Below, one piece after another: positions 25,501-32,652 of a stretch of DNA of 64,000 nucleotides. A program made the translations under genes and the position numbers. The notes beneath the pieces are model-generated. The model did not search any database. It was given only the letters and a program-made list of their open reading frames with translations, and was not told the DNA's origin. The DNA is taken from the NCBI RefSeq assembly GCF_021919125.1, contig NZ_CP083439.1, positions 2,666,001-2,730,000 on the forward strand. Reading direction: 5' to 3'. The DNA comes from Clavibacter sp. A6099. GTDB taxonomy: Bacteria; Actinomycetota; Actinomycetes; Actinomycetales; Microbacteriaceae. Each line of letters opens with the position of its first letter. The stretch's first letter is position 1.

Positions 25501-28500
25501 ACGCGATCCGCTGCTCGACGTAGTCGCGGTTCGGCTCGTGGAAGAGATCCCACTCGCCGGCGATCCCCAGACCCGAGAGGTCACGGACGCTGCTCTGGAT
25601 GGACAGCACCGCGTGTCGCAGCTCGATCGCCCGTTCCGCCCTCTGCACGAGCGAATCGGGATCGAGATCAGCTCCGGGCAGGAGGAACGGCGCGAGACGC
25701 GCAGCCACCACCTCGACCCTCTTGCGCCTTCCGAAGAAGCCCGACTCCTGAGCTGCCTGCGCGTCGTGTCTGAGCCGCTCCAGATCCAGGCCGAGCACGT
25801 CAGACGCGAGCTCACTCAGCACATCGGGGAAGCGGGCGGGCAGCGCCTGGATGTCCGCGCGCAGCCGCGCGGCGGCGGGAGCCCAGTCACCTCCTCGGAT
25901 CTCCGCCAGCACGCGTGGGTGGAGAGGATCGGATCGGAGCACCGCTGCGAGCGCAGTCAGGTCCCCGGCATCACGCGCGACCCCGACGACCGGCGACAGC
26001 TCGTGATGCGTCCACGCGTCATCGAGGCATGCACGCAGCGTCGCCATCGCCGACTCGACCCGTTCCGGGTCGACTTCGAGGCCGGGAGCAGGGTCGATGA
26101 AGGACCACGGATGGTCCGCCTGGGGTCGCGCCCGGCGAGCGTGGTCGGGGAGCTCGCGGAGCACGCGCCGGATCCCCTCCAGCTCCTCCGCCGTCAGCGA
26201 CCCCGCTACCCGTTCGGAGACGGGGAGATGAGGGCCCGGCTCCTGCGAGAGCTCCGCTTCGTGCGATGCGTAGAAGCTGCGACCCGAGGGATTCGGCTCA
26301 TGGAGCTGATCCGCATAGCGGGACAGGCGCCGCCGTGACGCGTCCATCCTCTCGACCGAGGTCAGCAGCCCCTGCCGATCCGAGCGGCCTCGCTGCGCCA
26401 ACGACGTGCGCAGGTGCTCACGCAGCGCGGCCGGCTTGCTCCCCTTGTCGTGCAGGTCGAGAGTGAAGGGACCGAGCCCGGCGCTCGTGAGACGTCGATG
26501 CACAACATCCAGGGCAGCGCGCTTCTCCGCGACGAAGAGCACCCGCTTGCCGTCCCGGACCGACTTCGCCACCAGGTTCGTGATGGTCTGCGACTTCCCC
26601 GTGCCAGGTGGGCCCTCCAACACGAAGGTCCGCCCTGCAGCCGCGGCGGCGACGGCGGCCGCCTGGGACGCGTCAGCAGAGACCGGGAGCTCCGTGAGCA
26701 GCCCGTCCAGATCCGGATCGACCCCGGCGACGGCATCGGCAGCGTGCATCGCGGGATCACGGAAGGGCTCCGTGGGCGTCTCGATCAGATGCCGCACGAG
26801 CTCGTTCGACGCCAAGGCCTCCCAGTTCTCGTCGAGGTCCTTCCAGAGTCGGAACTTCGCGAACTGGAGGAGCGCCAGATCGACCGATGTGTCGACGTGA
26901 GCGTCGAGTCCTGAGGCGAGCACCGAGAGCCGTGTCTCACGGAGGACCGCGTCGACGTCGATCCCCGACCCATCGAAGACCGGATCCGCGAGGGCGGGGA
27001 TGCGGAGTCCGTGCTCAGCCTTGAGCTTCTCGAGCAGGCAGTAGTTGGGGGTGGAGGCCCCGGCGTCGTCGAGGACGATCTGGTATCCGCCTGTCCGCCC
27101 CTTCGGCTTGAGCGTGACCGGGACGAGGATCAGCGGCGACCGCACGGTCCTGTCCTTGATGCGCCAGACCAGCGAGCCGATGGCGACGTAGAGGTTGTTC
27201 GCTCCGGTCTCGTCGATCACCGTCTTCGCCTTGTGCGCGAGGGAACGGAGCACGCGCGGAGAGGCGTCCTCCGTCGCGTCCGTGTAGAGCTGTCGACGAT
27301 TGCGGAACAGGGCGATGCGGTCGTCGGCGGGAATGTCTCGCCCCCGCTGCATGCCGCGTTGCTTGAGGACCTCCGGCAGCGCGTCCGCGGCGAGGAGATC
27401 GATGGGCTTCCCTGAGTTCAGGACGTCCTCGAACTCCGCGAGCCCCTCCTCCGCGACGTGCAGCGGGAAGCGGGCACGGTCACTGAAGTTGATCAGCCGA
27501 TTTCGCAGGCTGAGGTCCAGCAGCGCGTTCTTCCACCTCTGCACCCTCGGCGGGACGACCTCCGCGCGCACGCCTCCAGCGGCTTCGTCTCGTCGCGATG
27601 GCACGTAGTCCGCGGGACGCGAGTGCGCCGCTTGATACTCCGTCACCACGATCGTGCCGTCCTCGCCTTGCGAACGCGCGGGAAGGGGAAGGATGCGGCT
27701 CCGGCGGGCCTGATGGACGTCCGTCACACCGACGAGGCCGTGCAGCTCACCGGTGAGGTGCTCCTCGACGGGATGCATGCGGATCCGCCGGAGGGTCTCG
27801 TCGAGGTGGTCCTCCGTCAGCATCGTGGTCTCGAGGACGGCCACGTAGTCCGTCCGCACGAGATCGGGCAATGCGGAGCCGCTGGTCGTCGCCGGGCTCG
27901 CGAGCCCGCTCTCCTCGCGCCAGTAGCCGACGAAGGCGTGCCCGGTGACGATCACGAGGAGAGGCCGGATGCCGACGCTCTCCATGGCCGCGGCCAGGGT
28001 CACCGCCGTGTCGAGGCATGTGCCGAGCCGGCCCTCGAGCACCTCACCCGGCGTGCGCACGGTCTGACCCTCGTCGGACCAGCTGGCCGGAGGCAGGCTG
28101 TAGCGGATGCGCCTGTTCCTCATGGCCTGGGCGAGGGCGTCCACGGTCGAGTCGACACGATCCGGACCGTATTCGTAACCCACGAAGGATCCGCTCCCCG
28201 TCTCGGCGACGAGCAGCTCTGCCGCCTCCTGCGCGAGCGCGGTGATGGCGGGGTGGTTGGGTTGGACGTGCGCGGCGATCATCTCGAGCGACATCTGGGT
28301 CGGCACGGCCAGCCACTGATGAGCGGCCAGGAGCAGCACCTGGGTGGATCCGCGGCCGACGTCGCGGCCGGAGTGGTGCACGGTCACCACGATCTCCGCC
28401 GGCCGGGCCTCCTCGATCCGCAGCATCGCCGCGGGGTCAGCTGAGATGTCGAGGCGCGGCACGACCGTCTCCGCCCCTGCCGCGAGATCGACGTAGTACT

Positions 28501-29323
28501 CGCGCGGTTCTCCGACGGGACCGTCGGCCGAAGTGATGCCGACGGTGAGCCGCGCACCCCGGAGCGACATGCTCCTGCTGGTCAGGCGGATCTCTGAGAT
28601 CACGTTGAGGCGATTGTGCGCCATGGCGTAGCTGATGACGGGTCCGCAGTCGATCTCGACGTGCACGTCGGCCGGAGGCGGCGGCACGGGGACGGGTCCG
28701 TCTGATCGCGGGACGTCGAGGCGTCGATCCGCGGCGCGGGGTCCACCGCGCGACGATGCGCCTGCCGTGGTGCTGTCCTCCTGGACCCCTCCAGGGGGCT
28801 GCGTGCCCCGGCGCGGAGGGACCTGGGGCGGAGGCACACGGTCTCCCGAGGAGGAGCCAACGGTAGCGGGTGCCGACTCGGCGACGAGACGGAGCTGGAC
28901 CTCCCGTCGCAGATCCCTCGCGGCCTCGGCTGCGTCATCCGCTCCGACGAGCGCGAGCAGACGCTGCGTCGAGTCGACCGCCCGATAGGCATCGTCGTGG
29001 TCGGCGTTCGTGCTGTGCGCCCACGTGTTGCGGATCTCGCGCAGCTCCCCGGCGAGCCGTGTCCCCGTGCGCCCCAGCAGCGTGTCGAAGGGGCGATGGA
29101 GCGTACCCAGCGATTCCGTCATCAGGCGGAGGAGGACCTGCACGTCGTCCTCGCGGTAGACGCCCCCCGACCGACCGCTGGCTTCGTCGCGCGCGGCCAG
29201 GAGGTCTGCCCACGACATGCGGGGAAGGAGGTGCGGACGCAGCGTCTGCTCCACGATGGGCGGCAGGGCCTGGGACAGCAGCGCGAGAGCTCGTCCGACG
29301 TACTCGTGACCGGTGGTGCTCAC
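22586..29323 (-). CDS. Giant HEPN / transglutaminase-like / DUF4011 / SF1 helicase / REase / DUF3320 fusion
   Basis: A 2245-residue protein. In order: an N-terminal Swt1-type HEPN domain (about 5-130) with intact RNTWAH (R98, H103); a Pro/Ser linker; a beta-rich region (about 220-335); a transglutaminase-like segment (about 395-470) with GTCLDTA (Cys436) and GHAF (His462); DUF4011 (about 593-830, RWKNALLDLSLRNRLINF); an SF1 helicase with Walker A GPPGTGKSQT (Lys910) and Walker B FDEASQ (Asp1532, Glu1533); an MTES_1575-type endonuclease domain; a linker; and a C-terminal DUF3320 region. The GTG at 29321-29323 is preceded by GAGGAGG. It is probably a nucleic-acid-targeting defence or repair enzyme. 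Third codon positions look less GC-rich than in neighbours, hinting at transfer. Confidence 0.88.
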   Translation of the reverse strand: MSTTGHEYVGRALALLSQALPPIVEQTLRPHLLPRMSWADLLAARDEASGRSGGVYREDDVQVLLRLMTESLGTLHRPFDTLLGRTGTRLAGELREIRNTWAHSTNADHDDAYRAVDSTQRLLALVGADDAAEAARDLRREVQLRLVAESAPATVGSSSGDRVPPPQVPPRRGTQPPGGVQEDSTTAGASSRGGPRAADRRLDVPRSDGPVPVPPPPADVHVEIDCGPVISYAMAHNRLNVISEIRLTSRSMSLRGARLTVGITSADGPVGEPREYYVDLAAGAETVVPRLDISADPAAMLRIEEARPAEIVVTVHHSGRDVGRGSTQVLLLAAHQWLAVPTQMSLEMIAAHVQPNHPAITALAQEAAELLVAETGSGSFVGYEYGPDRVDSTVDALAQAMRNRRIRYSLPPASWSDEGQTVRTPGEVLEGRLGTCLDTAVTLAAAMESVGIRPLLVIVTGHAFVGYWREESGLASPATTSGSALPDLVRTDYVAVLETTMLTEDHLDETLRRIRMHPVEEHLTGELHGLVGVTDVHQARRSRILPLPARSQGEDGTIVVTEYQAAHSRPADYVPSRRDEAAGGVRAEVVPPRVQRWKNALLDLSLRNRLINFSDRARFPLHVAEEGLAEFEDVLNSGKPIDLLAADALPEVLKQRGMQRGRDIPADDRIALFRNRRQLYTDATEDASPRVLRSLAHKAKTVIDETGANNLYVAIGSLVWRIKDRTVRSPLILVPVTLKPKGRTGGYQIVLDDAGASTPNYCLLEKLKAEHGLRIPALADPVFDGSGIDVDAVLRETRLSVLASGLDAHVDTSVDLALLQFAKFRLWKDLDENWEALASNELVRHLIETPTEPFRDPAMHAADAVAGVDPDLDGLLTELPVSADASQAAAVAAAAAGRTFVLEGPPGTGKSQTITNLVAKSVRDGKRVLFVAEKRAALDVVHRRLTSAGLGPFTLDLHDKGSKPAALREHLRTSLAQRGRSDRQGLLTSVERMDASRRRLSRYADQLHEPNPSGRSFYASHEAELSQEPGPHLPVSERVAGSLTAEELEGIRRVLRELPDHARRARPQADHPWSFIDPAPGLEVDPERVESAMATLRACLDDAWTHHELSPVVGVARDAGDLTALAAVLRSDPLHPRVLAEIRGGDWAPAAARLRADIQALPARFPDVLSELASDVLGLDLERLRHDAQAAQESGFFGRRKRVEVVAARLAPFLLPGADLDPDSLVQRAERAIELRHAVLSIQSSVRDLSGLGIAGEWDLFHEPNRDYVEQRIAWLTWLASVTDPARALPGAASFRLALEQVAVEDRPARPDLADKVESIIAALEPVVALPGTDRASWDTWAGGRPVLAHLHATGTRRDPESVGGVSARAWSEWCAALAPLRAAGLDAAHELLRTGAVDADAASEAFERGIAEAGLRERARATGLDAFDPVAHGREIERYTSSARAVRGHLPRSIPAELIAARGFDRQTAAGRTGRFLSEIEKQRGRMSVREIMTQYGDLVTALTPCVLVSPDSVARFFPARADQFDIVVFDEASQVRVADAVGAMGRGTSVVVVGDSRQMPPTSFAEATIDDDDEDSRLEDVITRDEESILAECAQARVESRWLSWHYRSQDESLIAFSNRHYYDDQLTSFPAPAHGSVDGGIDGHGISFRRLDGQFLRSGPARTLRTNRVEAEAIVEEIRLRFDASPDETPSVGIVTFNAQQRTLIESLLRDSGDDRIVEALDSSGDGLFVKNLENVQGDERDSILFSIAFSKNDKGILPLNFGPLTNFGGERRLNVAVTRARRQVILFCSFDPSDLRAEETTSRGIRDLRAYLEVAARGAAAVYGSAKDMTTTDRHREEVAEALRHRGAEVGTDVGLSDFKVDLTVASATRPGEPVLAVLLDGPGWAGRGTVADRDALPLEVLAALMKWPAVQRVWLPEWLSDREGVLDRLVASLEAPAATDVEDAPAPGLAAIAPSHDPRDPDALARAGSSSGAADDLHGDTGRGLLSGVPDGAADQDECLPSQAAPVLLGTVARPAPVAAASASRPDRSVLEDAALVIEAAAEVDVVVAETPDDGGPVLPFRSWTPRIAGTVMTLDTLHETSSRDAVVAVIDEVMSAEGPVVEERLAKAVASAFGLGKVHASRQRAILDLVPTRYRHAGGRGVLWPVGVDPLSWRAFRRPDGDAPRPLELVPTAEISNAMSFVATGEWVELESIMRRTIACFGGKRLTASIVDRLDQSLEACVRDGRLEVDASRRVRSRR

Positions 29324-29486
29324 GCACGCCTCCTCATTGCGACGGGCAGGAGGCACGGGCCCCGCCGGGCAACGGGCCGCCGATTGTCCCTCGGGTGGTG
29401 AATTGATCGTCGCACAACCGAGCTGCGGCCAGCGTGGCGCAGTGTGACCAATGCGAGGGGTCCGCATGACGTCGCCCCACGGCGGC

Positions 29487-30710
29487 TCAGCCCATCAACA
29501 CGAGCAAGGACGGCTCATCCACGATCTGTATCCCGTACTGCCTGGCCTTCTGAGCCTTGCCCGACAGACTGTCCGGGTCCGCCGCGACCAGCAGAGTCGT
29601 CTTCTTCGTCACGGCGCGAGCGACCTGGGCTCCCGTCGCCATCACGCGCTGCTCGAGCTGCTCACGCGTCTGCGACATCTCACCCGTCAGCACCACCACG
29701 TCGCCCGCTCCGATGCGCCGCGTCCGCGGCTCCGCACGGACCTCGGCCATGCGGGGCACGCGCAGCGCCTCCTCCCTGGCTGACGACGGGACGTCGAGCA
29801 TCGTCCCCACGGCGGAGATCTGCCGGCGTTCGGAAGGCGAGAGCACGCCATCCCTCCATGCCGCGTCGACGAGGGCCGAGAAGTAGCGCGTCTGCAGATC
29901 CCTGCGTGCTCGGTCGCCGAGGCCCACGGACCGGGCGAGCTCGTGCAGCTGGTCCGACTCGTCGAGGGACAGGTAGCCGTCGGCGAGCGCCTGGTCGAGC
30001 ATCCCGGCGTACGCGATCTCGGCATGGCTTCCCGCTAACGGCGCGGCATGATCCGTCGCCCGATCGAGGAGCTCGGGCGTGGAGACCGCCGTTCCCCCGC
30101 GCGACCGCGCGAGCCAATCCGCTGCGGGATGCGCCGGAGCCGGCCACGGGGCACGCGCGGCGAAGTCACCCCACTGCTCCCACCACCGACGGTCGTCCTG
30201 ATCGGCGTCGAGGTAGGCCGAGAGCAGCTGCGCGGTGGCACGGGCATCGGCCAGCGCCTCATGCGCGTCCTCGAGCGTGATGTCGTACGCGGCGCAGCAG
30301 TCGGCCAGCTTGCGGCCGGAGCCCGGGAGGTACGTACCCGCCAGCTTCATGGTGCACAACGCCCCGTCATCGTCGACGGGCGACCTCAGCCCGAGGCGGG
30401 CCATCTCCGCGCGGAGGAACGTCGTCTCGAACCGGGCGTTGTGCGCGACGAGCACACGTCCTCGGAGCAGCTCGACGAGGCGTCCCGAGACCGCGGCGAA
30501 CGACGGCGCATCCCGCACATCGGCGCCCCGCAGGCGATGGATGTGCGTGGGCCCGAGGTCCCTCGACGGGTTGATGACCGTCTCGAAGGAGTCCTCCATG
30601 GTTCCGTCCGGCGCGACGTGCACGACGCCGACCTCGATGATCCGATGATGGTGCGCCGGGGAGAGCCCGGTCGTCTCGAAGTCGATCACCGCGTATCCGC
30701 CGTGGGCCAT
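29487..30710 (-). CDS. DEDDh exonuclease with TerB-like and BRCT domains
   Basis: A 407-residue protein. Residues 5-170 form a DnaQ-like 3'-5' exonuclease: VIDFETTGLSP supplies the first Asp and Glu, VLVAHNARFE the next acidic site region and HEALADARATAQLL the DEDDh His and Asp. Residues about 225-320 (DAAWRDGVLSPSERRQI) resemble a TerB-like helical domain. The last 80 residues (VVLTGEMSQTREQLEQRVMA) are a BRCT domain. It could trim DNA or RNA ends. It lies downstream of YrdC and upstream of nothing else on its strand except the giant helicase 163 bp away, and may act with it. GAGGAA precedes the ATG. Confidence 0.87.
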   Translation of the reverse strand: MAHGGYAVIDFETTGLSPAHHHRIIEVGVVHVAPDGTMEDSFETVINPSRDLGPTHIHRLRGADVRDAPSFAAVSGRLVELLRGRVLVAHNARFETTFLRAEMARLGLRSPVDDDGALCTMKLAGTYLPGSGRKLADCCAAYDITLEDAHEALADARATAQLLSAYLDADQDDRRWWEQWGDFAARAPWPAPAHPAADWLARSRGGTAVSTPELLDRATDHAAPLAGSHAEIAYAGMLDQALADGYLSLDESDQLHELARSVGLGDRARRDLQTRYFSALVDAAWRDGVLSPSERRQISAVGTMLDVPSSAREEALRVPRMAEVRAEPRTRRIGAGDVVVLTGEMSQTREQLEQRVMATGAQVARAVTKKTTLLVAADPDSLSGKAQKARQYGIQIVDEPSLLVLMG

Positions 30711-30944
30711 GTCGTTCCTCTCGTCTCCGCCAGGCTGACACGCGGCGGGAGGACCGGCCCTTCATCGCCCCGCCCCAATCGGGGTCACACCGCCCTCCCC
30801 TGTGGACGCTCACCCGCTCCACCCAGCCGCCGCGCCTACCGTCGACATCACCGCTCATCCGCCGCACGCGCGGCTGCGCGCATCCCGGCCCGACGCAGGT
30901 GCGTCCGGCGGCCCCACTCCGACACGCACGAGAGGCACGCGCCC

Positions 30945-31727
30945 ATGACCGACACCACCCGCACGATCCCCTGGGACGGCACGCTCGACGAGCGCGCCGC
31001 CCAGGCCCTCGAGGCCCCGGGAGGCCTCGTCGTCGCCGCCACCAAGGTCGGCTACATCCTCATGACGACGGACGGCACCGGCCTCGAGCGCAAGTTCGAC
31101 GCCAAGCAGCGCAACCGCGACAAGCCGGGCGTGGTGCTCTGCACGAGCATCGCGCAGCTGCAGGAGCTCGCCGTGCTGAACGACGAGATCCTCGCCTTCT
31201 ACCAGGAGCACTGGGACGCCGACGTGCTGCTCGGCTGCATCCTCCCGTGGCGCGAGGACGCGAAGCACCTCATCCCCGACGAGATCGCCGGCCAGCTCGC
31301 CATGGACCGCCGGGGCACGAGCTGCTTCGTGATCCGCTTCGGCCGCCCCGCCGAGCAGCTCGCCGAGCGACTGTGGGAGAGCCGCCGCCTGTCGTTCGCG
31401 AGCTCCGCGAACCCGTCGGGCAAGGGCAACCGCGGGCGCGTCGAGGGCATCGGCGAGCGCATCGAGCAGCAGGCCGACGTGATCGTCGCGGCCGACGACT
31501 ACGTCGCGTCCATCCAGCCCGGCCTCGACGAGACGAGCCGGCACGAGCAGGGCGTCATGGTCTCCATGGTCGACGCGTCCGGCGCGCTCATCCCCGAGCA
31601 GCGCGGCGAGCGCTCGGTCACCCCGAACCCGACGCTCATCCGTCGCGGGCTCGCGGTCGACGTCATCATGTCGGCGCTCGCCCGGTCGTTCCCGTCGTGG
31701 GACTACCGCCACGGCGAGTACTACTGA
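30945..31727 (+). CDS. Divergent Sua5/YrdC-family protein
   Basis: A 260-residue protein with a YrdC-type fold. AKQRNRDKP is the KxR motif that binds ATP/carbamoyl groups and SFASSANPSGKGN matches the SANxSG signature. The usual PTDTVYGL segment at the N-terminus is changed to AATKVGYILM, so the substrate may differ from the L-threonine used for tRNA t6A. No Sua5 C-terminal domain follows. It sits between the exonuclease (divergent) and Lsr2, with a strong terminator after it. A second, canonical tsaC would be expected elsewhere in the genome. Confidence 0.75.
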   Translation: MTDTTRTIPWDGTLDERAAQALEAPGGLVVAATKVGYILMTTDGTGLERKFDAKQRNRDKPGVVLCTSIAQLQELAVLNDEILAFYQEHWDADVLLGCILPWREDAKHLIPDEIAGQLAMDRRGTSCFVIRFGRPAEQLAERLWESRRLSFASSANPSGKGNRGRVEGIGERIEQQADVIVAADDYVASIQPGLDETSRHEQGVMVSMVDASGALIPEQRGERSVTPNPTLIRRGLAVDVIMSALARSFPSWDYRHGEYY

Positions 31728-31749
31728 TCCCGCCCGGATCAGCACCCAC

Positions 31750-31782
31750 GAGGGCCCGCGGAGCACGTCTCCGCGGGCCCTC
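31750..31782 (+). terminator. Terminator after YrdC-like gene
   Basis: A perfect 14-bp inverted repeat (GAGGGCCCGCGGAG and its complement) with a 5-nt loop, 22 nt after the stop. No T-run, as is usual in high-GC actinobacteria. Confidence 0.7.
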
Positions 31783-32082
31783 CCGCGTCCGGGCCGCGCG
31801 GGCGCACTTTTATTCCTCGGGTGGGGAGACCATGGAGCATTCCTCGGCGATATGCCTGACGCACACCGCGAGGACGCGCAGGAAACGCCCGCGATACCAC
31901 GCCCCCGCATGGGGCGGAATGCGGGCGCAGCGCCCACGGAGACGTATCGCGATGCCATCTCCGCACGAATCGGACATGAATTCCTCCGGGATTCACGCGT
32001 GGTGTCGGATTTCCCGGGGAGAACGGGTATCGTGGCTCTCGCCGCATCATCTGATGCACCATCTGCAATGAGAGGAACAGAC
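31783..32082. other. Non-coding upstream region of lsr2
   Basis: About 300 bp without a supported gene. The lsr2 frame is open back to 31852, but the upstream part lacks Lsr2-like sequence. It holds recurring ATTCCTCGG-type words (near 31812, 31839 and, diverged, 31979) and a palindrome at 32044-32057. It is the most AT-rich intergenic stretch in the window by eye. Confidence 0.4.
32044..32057. promoter_or_regulatory. Palindrome GCATCA-TC-TGATGC upstream of lsr2
   Basis: A perfect 6-bp dyad with a 2-bp spacer, ending 25 bp before the lsr2 start codon. It may be an operator or an mRNA hairpin ahead of the AGAGGAA ribosome-binding site. Confidence 0.35.
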
Positions 32083-32433
32083 GTGGCTCGCAAGGTTGTC
32101 ACCACGCTCGTCGACGACATCGACGGCGTCGTCATCGAAGAGGGAAAGGGCGAGACCGTCCCGTTCGCGCTCGACGGCGTGAATTACGAGATCGATCTGA
32201 GCGACGCCAACGCCGCGAAGCTCCGTGAGGCGCTCGACACGTACGTCGACCGCGCGCGCCGCGTCGGCCGCGCCTCCACCGGCCGCTCGGCCGGCTCGCG
32301 CCGCTCCTCCTCCAGCGCCCCCAAGGAGGACCTCGGCGCCGCCCGCGAGTGGCTCCGCGAGCACGGCCACAAGGTCTCCGAGCGCGGCCGCATCTCCGCC
32401 GACCTGCTCGAGGAGTACCGCGCCAACAAGTAG
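32083..32433 (+). CDS. lsr2: Lsr2 nucleoid-associated xenogeneic silencer
   Basis: A 116-residue Lsr2. The N-terminal ARKVVTTLVDDIDG and VNYEIDLSDANAAKLREAL form the dimerisation/oligomerisation domain. A basic Ser/Arg linker follows, then the C-terminal AT-hook-like DNA-binding domain (AAREWLREHGHKVSERGRI). It bridges AT-rich DNA and silences horizontally acquired genes. The start is GTG at 32083 with AGAGGAA 5 nt upstream; an in-frame ATG at 32068 would add five residues not seen in Lsr2. A strong terminator follows 34 nt after the stop. Confidence 0.95.
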   Translation: MARKVVTTLVDDIDGVVIEEGKGETVPFALDGVNYEIDLSDANAAKLREALDTYVDRARRVGRASTGRSAGSRRSSSSAPKEDLGAAREWLREHGHKVSERGRISADLLEEYRANK

Positions 32434-32467
32434 GCGACACGACGCGCGCACCGCGCGCAGCACGTGC

Positions 32468-32503
32468 GAAGAGGGCCGATCCGCCACAGGATCGGCCCTC
32501 TTC
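32468..32503 (+). terminator. Terminator after lsr2
   Basis: A perfect 15-bp stem (GAAGAGGGCCGATCC and its complement) with a 6-nt loop. Confidence 0.8.
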
Positions 32504-32652
32504 GTCGTCCCGCGGTGCCCCGTAATGAATTACGCAGCCCCGGAATACCGGGGCGCGGGAGGCGCGGCGCGCCGGGCGTCACGCGCGCGTCACGCCCGCG
32601 TCGCGGATCCGTCGCGGGGGCGCGAGCACGCTTGCCGAGAAGAAGGAGCACC

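Noticed and set aside
22586-29467. Longer start (to 29467) for the giant fusion protein
   Set aside because: The first 48 codons have no conserved features; GAGGAGG before the GTG at 29323 and the HEPN domain start there.
31852-32433. 193-residue N-terminally extended Lsr2
   Set aside because: The extension has no Lsr2 similarity, and a good Shine-Dalgarno precedes the GTG at 32083, giving normal length.
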